Shown: positions 56,933-64,000 of the stretch, piece after piece | How the letters are laid out: each line of letters begins with the position of its first letter | Numbering within the stretch: position 1 is the first letter of the stretch | Origin: Talpa occidentalis | Lineage: Eukaryota; Chordata; Mammalia; Eulipotyphla; Talpidae | NCBI RefSeq assembly: GCF_014898055.3 | Contig: NW_023601104.1 | Location: forward strand, 83,001,106-83,065,105 | Length of the DNA stretch: 64,000 bases | Direction: 5' to 3' | The notes under the pieces: generated by a model | The model's database searches: none | Told to the model about the DNA's origin: nothing | What the model saw: the letters and a program-made list of their open reading frames with translations, nothing else | Position numbers and translations under genes: made by a program

Positions 56933-59900
56933 GTGCTGGTTCCTGAACATTATAAAGTCATATTGATCTGGACACAAGGTGAGCTTTGTGATGATTCAAA
57001 CATGCCTCAAGTATGCTGATTTTAACAATGACAGAAACATATTTAAATGACTTATGTATTCCCTACATGTTCTCCAACATCAATTTCATGAAATTCTGCA
57101 ACATTTGCAATATTACATTTCCATATATTTTATTATATTTGCAATGAACTAGGAGATTTTTAAAACATTCATGTAGCATCATCTGTGAGAGACAAACTAG
57201 TCATTACTGTTCAGATAATCAACTGGGATAAATGTTTGGCAGGTTTAAAATTTGTAATTACAACCCAGATGTCCAGAAATATGATTTTCCCAATTTTTTG
57301 GTAAGTGACTATAATTACTCTCCATTTTACTAATGGCAGAAAACACATCAGCAAGCCACTTTAAGGACCTCAATAATTCCAAGTTTAATATGCAGTCATT
57401 TTTGTAAAAACACTAATCAAATTTAACACATTTTTCCCTTTCCCTTACATGCCCCCCAAGTGTGATCAAATTAACTGAGTTGGTGGGAGGAATTCTTAGA
57501 AGCGAGAAGGAAGTAGAAAATCTATTCTTTTCTGGTAACAGTGTTTATGATACTTTATGTTCTTCTGGAGTCACTGCATTACACCTCATTTCACTCAAGC
57601 AACTTGTGCTGGCCTCAACTGAGGAGTTCATCCTGTCTAGTCTTAAACATCCTGCATTGACATCAGCTACTCTACATGATTCTGGTGGTTTGTCCACCAG
57701 CAGTGACAGACACACATGTCTTCTGTGTTCTCTTAGCAAAATCTTCTGGATTATGCTCTGTCTCAAAACTTTAAAGAGCTCCGTACTTTCAGTAGCTTGA
57801 AAATTCTTGGCTACAATCTCCCCAGATAAGTTTATGGAGCAAGCAAGAATTATTTTATACTATTCACCTGGACACCCTAGAAGCTAATCTACAACTGAGA
57901 TGTCAAGATGCTTTGAAGTTTTGGTGAATATCAAAATTTAAGAGAGGTTTGAGTCTGCTTGAGATGATAAATGAAAAAGCATTAACTAATCTACCCGAGT
58001 GTACCTTGAAAAGAGCAGACCAGAAATTTCCTTCCTAGGAACCACCTGTACCTATCACCACCCACTTATAGCTGTTCTTTCATAAGCTTTTATTTATCAA
58101 TATTTTTTTATAATGGGTGGTGATAGGAAAGTAAAAAACAGACATTTTTTAAATACTTTAAAGTAGTGTACTTACATCTTTTGAAAATAGTTTTTCTCTT
58201 ATTTTCACATTGTAGTCATTATACTACATACTCCTTAGTTGTCTAGAGAGTGGATTTTAGGACTGAACTATACAAAATAGTGAACTCACACTTTCATTTT
58301 TAATCTATGCATTATTTTTTATCTAAAATTCAAATTATAAGCCATTAGGTTGTATGAGAAAACTAGTTCAGGAGTGCAGAATACTTTTTCTGGAAAGTTT
58401 ACATAGCTCTAGCATCTTAAGTGCATGACTCAGTGAAATTTTAACAACCAAATTTATTCTTTTTTTCATTCTGCTGGAAGTTATTTGCTTTGCAGCCACA
58501 TAATTCTGGGTGTTAGATTAATGAATCCAATAATTAAATCAATTGCAGATATCATATTTCAGGAATTTTTTTTTCTTTTGAGAACACCTGTCAACAATAG
58601 TATATCAATGTTAATTAAGGCAATAAAGGAATAAACATTAAAGGTTAACTTGGATATGAAAGAAAATTAAAATGCTTACTAAGATAATGTGCCTTTTATA
58701 GTAACAAAAATAGGAAAGCAAAATCTATTTGGTTTGCAATATAATTTTTGTGAACATATATAATTTTTCTAGTAGGAATCAGTGGGATTTTGATAATAAT
58801 AGCAATATAGGTAGTAATAGTACATAAAAGTTACAGATTTAAATTCAAAAAAAATTAGCAGTTTTTGAATTCCCAAAATAGTAATAGTGACATTAGTAAT
58901 GACAATAATAATGCTTAAACCTATCAATTAACTATTTGTCGAACTAGATAGAAACACATAGCTGGGTAGAGAAATTTTTCCACTGCTGCCATGTATACCA
59001 TTATTATTGTTATGTTTATACTGTTTCTCCTAAAGTTGGCAGCATAAAAAAAAAATCTTAGAAATGTATGTGGAGATTGAGCCCAAGTGTTTTGACTGAG
59101 TTTTTGAAGTTACTTTGTCAAAGCCAGCACTATATTTTAGCTTATAAAGTAAAAAGCTAAACCATTAGGGAAGGTTATTTCTTAGAACCTGCAATTCATT
59201 CAGCCTGACCAGTAGTTTCAGAACTCCATGAAAGTAATTAGAAGTTCAAATAGAATAAAAAAGGCTTCCAACAGCTTTTCTATCCTTCCCAGCTTTCTAG
59301 CACCATGTGACTACTGAAGGTCAAGGAAGAGAAAACATCTGAAAACAACTCGAAACAGACAGAGGTCCAGGGATCTGAGGAAGGAGTGTTTCCAAGCTGT
59401 CAGCTTTGTATGATTGCCTTGAATGCCTACTAATCAGAAATTCAGATTCAATGTTTCAGAAAAAATTACATGAGATATCTTGTTTTCCATTTAATTTTAG
59501 TGTTGTATTCTACTTTCCTCTAGAGGTTAAAACAGCATTCATTGAAAAGAGCATTACTGAATACTATTAAAATAAGTGAACCCAAGATGTCAATGATCTG
59601 TGTTGTGCTCACCCGCTGCTCATTTTGGGAATTTTCTTTGTGTGGTTGAATGTTGAATTGGTCCAGCCTTATGCTCATTTATCAATATTAGTATAATTGT
59701 ATTGTCAATTCTGATAGCTGCCTAACAAACTGATGTGAGGCTTTTTTATATGCCATGTTCTTATGTGAGTTTTTTATAACCTCTGCATTTTTTTTATTGT
59801 TACCTCCCTTTGACCCATCTTATTGTTTACTTACAGTTAGAACAGAATCCTCTTTATTTTCTTTGTCTCACTAGCCTAATGAGAGTCCCAATGAGATGGG

Positions 59901-59975
59901 AGCTGAATGTCCAATAAGAAAAGTTTAAAATCATACAAAGCCTGACTCTTGCAGTTACTAGGTCAGTCAAGAGAC
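56933..59975. other. No recognisable gene; longest SINE-free stretch
   Basis: About 3 kb without a repeat that I can name. It holds a near-perfect 20-bp inverted repeat (58051-58127) and AT-rich, possibly conserved text at 58490-58560. The 112-codon frame at 57462-57800 (+) and a 73-codon minus frame over it have no recognisable domain. Confidence 0.5.
58051..58127. other. Near-perfect 20-bp inverted repeat
   Basis: Left arm CCTATCACCACCCACTTATA (58051-58070); right arm TATAATGGGTGGTGATAGG (58109-58127). One base is missing in the right arm. The loop is 38 nt, AT-rich. The outer 14 bp pair perfectly. Confidence 0.93.
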
Positions 59976-60265
59976 AAAAATTGATGAACGGGGCCTCCCT
60001 TGTGGCACAAGGGGTTAAGTCTCAGCACTATGAAGCTATCAGCAGCCACTGCAGCATGAGTTCAATCCCCAACCAGGGAGCTGTTCCACATGGTGCAGCA
60101 GACCTCTCATGTCTCATGTGCTCCTCCCCTCTGTAGTGCATTTCAGTAGATCTGCCTGTTCCGCTCTCCACTCTGGTGAATTTTCTCATTCCCCGTACCT
60201 CTGGCCTACACCCCAGCTCTTATATGCAAAAATAAATAAATCTTTATTAAAAAATAGATGAATAT
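59976..60265 (+). mobile_element. tRNA-derived SINE, type B
   Basis: Head GGGGCCTCCCTTGTGGCACA, tail GCAAAAATAAATAAATC then TTTATTAAAAAA. Duplications AAAATTGATGAA and AAAATAGATGAA differ at one base. Confidence 0.92.
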
Positions 60266-61620
60266 TTAATCTGCATGCAATGGTCAAAAAAAAAATTGAG
60301 ACTATTTAGAATATTAGCAGTGGGATAATTTTAAGTAAGAGCCATCACAATGGAATCAATGAGTTTCCAAGATCCAGTGAAGGTCACAGCAGCCACATCA
60401 CCAGGCTATTCTGTGGCATGACCTAAGCTGTTACAGAGACATCCAGCTGCAGTAGCCACCTGTTCCAGTTTGCCACAGACTAAGTGGTTTCCTGGGGTAT
60501 TTCAGTGCTAAAGCTCAGAGGGGCCAGGACAAACCATAATAAGCTGGTCACTCTACTTCCAGCTCCCCTAATTTGTTTTTCAATATCTGATATTGGTTCT
60601 TCAGACTTCCATGGGATTCTGTGACCTGATTCTGTGACAGTTATTTCCTAAAAAGTCCTTTCCTGTTAAAGGAGCAGGGGGTCTGTTTCTGATTTCCGTA
60701 TAACAGAACCCTGACTGGCATAGAAATTGGCACAGGGCATGGATTTGCCAACAAGAAATCTTGGGGGAAATCAGATAACCTGCTCTTGGTCATCTGGTTA
60801 AGTGAAAACTCACTCAGTATTTAGGAAAGGGATATTAAGTGGAACAGAACATTGAATTCTCACTTTGACAGTCAGAAATCATGTGCCCACTGAGGACTGA
60901 TGGGAGGAATCTGAGTGGCCACTGCTACAGAAGAGAAAACATGAAACATCAAGAATTGAATGTGGAGTGACTGCTGTGAATAGGTTTCTGCACACCTGAA
61001 AATGACATGTCACACTCCCGGAGGACTTGGCAAGACAATAGTAACACACACCTGGGGATTGTTCAAGGCTATGGTATAGAAATGATGATTTTTAGAAGCT
61101 GCATAAAGTCATAAAGATAAATACAAAATTCCAGGCTCTGTTTTGTAGCATTCTGAAGTAAGTAAAATACACAGGCTCTCCTAATGTCTTCTGTGAAAGT
61201 CAAGGCATTATTCAGGAAGGAGAGGGATCAACTGCAAAACTAACAGGGCTACAGGGCATGACATAGCCGATCAGAGCTGTGGCAATGCTATCACCACCAA
61301 ACTCTTTCCTTCTTTGAAGCTGTTAATGACCTCTTCCACTGAATGAGCTCTTCAACAAAAAGTGACTCTTCATGAGATTCCTCCCAATTTAACTACTTTT
61401 GCTTCCATTTCTATAACTAACATCAGCTCCCACTTTATCCTGGAAACAGAAATTTATATAACAAACAATAACAGCCTATGGCTGTTTAGCTTCTATTAAC
61501 ACCTGGGTGTGTGGAAAGTCACTAGATTCAGAGATGCAGCTTACAAGGACTATTAATAACTACAGTGTAATGTGTGTCTGTATATTAATAAGTCTGGTTG
61601 GACTCCAAAAACCTCACATG
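60266..61620. other. No recognisable gene; possible old transposon remains
   Basis: The 60330-60740 part has the look of a decayed DNA transposon or LTR (for example CATAACAGAACCCTGACTGG-like text near 60700), but I cannot assign it. Confidence 0.35.
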
Positions 61621-61624
61621 CTTG

Positions 61625-61968
61625 CTCTTCCAGTTCTTTTTTTTTTTTTTTTTTTTATAGAGGCATGCTTTATTTTTATTTGTTTGCTGGTTTGTTTGTT
61701 TTGTTTATACATGCACTGGGTACAGTCAGAAGCGCGGGAGGGTGAGAGAATTCACCAGAGCCAGAGCGGGGAGCAGAGCAGGCAGAAGGACCGAAGTACA
61801 CTGCTGAGGGGAGCAGCGGGCGGCAGGAGAAGTCTGCACGCCATGTGGGACCCTCCTCCGGTGGCAGGGGAGCAGCCGGGGATCGAACCGGCGCCGCAGA
61901 GGCCGCGGGCAGCTTCGCAACCCAGCGCTCAACCGCTGCGCCACCGGGGAGGCCCTCTTCCAGTTCTT
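61625..61968 (-). mobile_element. Young tRNA-derived SINE, subfamily A2
   Basis: Reverse copy with TATAGAGGCATGCTTTATTT after a long T-run, then GTTTG units. The body is nearly identical to the 5.2 kb copy, with most CpG sites kept. Perfect 14-bp duplications CTCTTCCAGTTCTT lie at 61625-61638 and 61955-61968. The 165-codon + frame through it is not a gene. Confidence 0.96.
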
Positions 61969-64000
61969 GAGTGCATATCTGAAATAATCTTCAACAACTC
62001 ATAGACTCCTACATTAGCTTCCTGAACAGACTATCATACAGAAGTCTCCATGCTTCCTTTTCATGTCAACATACATAAGAATCATTGCATTCCACAAATA
62101 TTACTACCACTGTCAGAGATTTGAAATTTGCAAAGGCAGTGATTCTGGTCACATCCCCTGAAGGTATCCAACTCAGCTGGTGAAGTCAGTAGATTTTGGA
62201 AGGTAGGAGAGAATTATCAATGACAATAATCAGATAAAGACTTCAATTACAACTGGTGTTGCAAATGAGTGAAACGTGGACACCTGGCAAGCACTGATTG
62301 ATCTGAAGTGTGCTCTTTTCTCTACATTGCTCTTGTTTTGAAGGAACAGAGGCTTTCAACTGTTTTGCACTGGGATTTTCCCAGCTCTCTTGCTTTGAGA
62401 CACAAATTAATTGGAAGGGAACCTGATCATTTCACAACACACAGAACTACCTACAGGTCCAGAGCATTGACAAAACCATGTTAATTGGATTTGAAGAGCA
62501 AGAAAAAGTCTTTGACACATTCAAAAAATTGGGAAATAAAATCTGAACAGAGAAGAGCTTACTACGGCTCGTTTCTGGGCAACAAGTGACCTGGTATAGA
62601 TGTTCCCTGCATCTGAAAGGACAACATTACTGTGTAGTATGATTTGGTAGGTTAGTCTGAGGATCTAGGAATGTTCAAAAAAATCCAAAAAATCTAATGG
62701 TAATAGTATTCCCAAACATCAAAAATAACCTACAAACTCATACCAATTTAGAACATTCTACTGCTGGATAGAGGGGTCTAGTGCCAGCAAGCACAGGATA
62801 AGTTCACTGTGGATTAGGGCAGATGGATAAAGAGCATCCAAAGCCCTCAGTGAATTTTTCCCTCAGGGAAAGAATTAGGTACACAGGCACACCCAACAAA
62901 GGCTGGCATGCAAGGAGGCAGGCACAGGACAGGCAGGAGGAATGGGGAGGCAGGCAGGCAACCAAATCTCCCACCCTCCCAACCAAATCTTTATGCTTTC
63001 TCTGGGCTCTCCCTGGCATTCTATCTTGAGAGTGGTATCTGGATCTCCCCTCTTCTGTAGTTAAGCCTGCTTGTCCTCCCACCCCTGCCACCACTATTGC
63101 TGCCTTTAGCCTTACTACTAGGCTCAGGTATGCACACTTGCACAGGCTCACACACTCATAATCCAAGTGTACACAATCAGGCATGCATACCCCACACCCA
63201 TGTGCCATCTGCCATCTGTTACATTTACCATGTGACCAAAGATTTTCAACTTTGAATGTGTCCCAAGGTCAGAAAAGTATCTACAGTTGGATTTTCCAAA
63301 GTACAAGCTGTATCACCTTCTCCTTGGTCCTATGAACCAACCAATTCTGAAATGAATCAAAATCAAGACTGGATAAAGCTTTTAAGAAGATGGAGAAAGC
63401 TCTGCTGTCCTGGACACACACAGTTTTCCTTTTGAGACAAAATTCTGTTTCTGGTAGAGGCTGAATATATCACCACTCAGGTTTAACTGTCTGCCAGAAG
63501 TGGGTGCTCACCCACTAAGCTCATTGAAGTCCCTGTGCCCAGGAGCAAAGGAAGTGATACACACAACCCCAAAAGGAGATCAGAGCTCTAGTCAACTTCA
63601 TACACCTATGACCTCATGTGCATTCAAAAACAAAATCTTAATTGAATAAACAATTCCATCTTTCCTGGAAGGTGTTTTGCAGAAAGCTTTTGGTTTCCCA
63701 TACTATGACTTTCTTTCTTTTCTTTTTTTTTTCACATACAGGATACTAGACTAAGTTCTGTTATATTTATTCTTTGGTGTGCAAAAGGAAAAAATCTGAA
63801 TGGTTAAAAATTTGATGGACTCAAATAGCTTTAAAATGTTATTATTGTAACTCAAATGAAGCTACATGGACCTTTGGCTAGCCTTTCTCTACTTGGGTTA
63901 TATTTAGAAGAAACCCATTACTAGCACTCAAATTAATTAAAAAGTAATTTAAATATTTATTTCTGGCCTGCACAAAAATTAAAAAGGAAATTACATCCTA
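61969..64000. other. No recognisable gene; anonymous DNA to window end
   Basis: A GGCA-rich stretch lies at about 62905-62960. Minus-strand frame 62804-63208 (134 codons) is open through it but shows no domain that I know. The last 400 bp are AT-rich. Confidence 0.45.

Noticed and set aside
57462..57800. 112-codon frame, possibly a gene fragment or pseudogene
   Set aside because: It resembles no protein family that I know, and an overlapping minus frame is equally open. A TBLASTN search would be needed to revive it.

Overview
This is 64 kb of mammalian nuclear DNA with no protein-coding gene that I can recognise. Three kinds of evidence point to a placental mammal. There are old shared repeats (MIR, L2, MaLR/MLT1 LTRs and decayed L1). 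There are 32 copies of one tRNA-derived SINE. The base composition is AT-rich, CpG-poor and microsatellite-rich. The SINE has a Pol III A box and B box, an unrelated body of about 200 bp, and usually a tail with AATAAA and TCTTT (the 'T+' SINE design known from several mammal groups). It is not primate Alu, rodent B1/B2, the pig, cetacean/hippo or camelid families, carnivore Can-SINE, horse ERE or bat VES as I know them. A laurasiatherian outside the best-known model species is plausible (pangolin is one untested guess), but I cannot name the species.

Layout. 1-9 kb: the left end is an L1 insertion with a 5' inversion; then mostly anonymous AT-rich DNA with three SINEs, an antisense MaLR LTR and MIR fragments. 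9-31 kb: SINEs every 1-3 kb, MaLR and MLT1 LTRs, L2 and MIR remnants, an L1 3' end at 25 kb, and a SINE at 17.7 kb with an inverted copy of its own head. 31.7-34.15 kb: the most structured object in the window. A complete short LTR element (409-bp and 395-bp LTRs, 1,229-bp non-coding interior, perfect 5-bp target duplication CTCAT) sits inside an older solo LTR of the same family, which has its own perfect 5-bp duplication CTTTC. A third relative is at 47.4 kb. 39.5-43.3 kb: one old minus-strand L1 ORF2, broken up by an MLT1 LTR, another LTR-like block, a young SINE and a second LTR-like insert. 43.9-51.5 kb: dense SINEs, including two places where consecutive SINEs used the same target. 51.5-64 kb: sparse, with a few SINEs, a MIR, two notable inverted repeats and long anonymous stretches.

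No genes act together here: the window reads as intergenic or deep-intronic sequence shaped by successive retroposition. The many short ORFs are readings through SINEs, LTRs and chance open frames. The items most worth a second look are the nested non-autonomous LTR element, a CpG-rich SINE subfamily with a new tail, same-site SINE insertions, two long perfect or near-perfect hairpins, and a pair of ZNF143-type motifs in two related LTR-like repeats.
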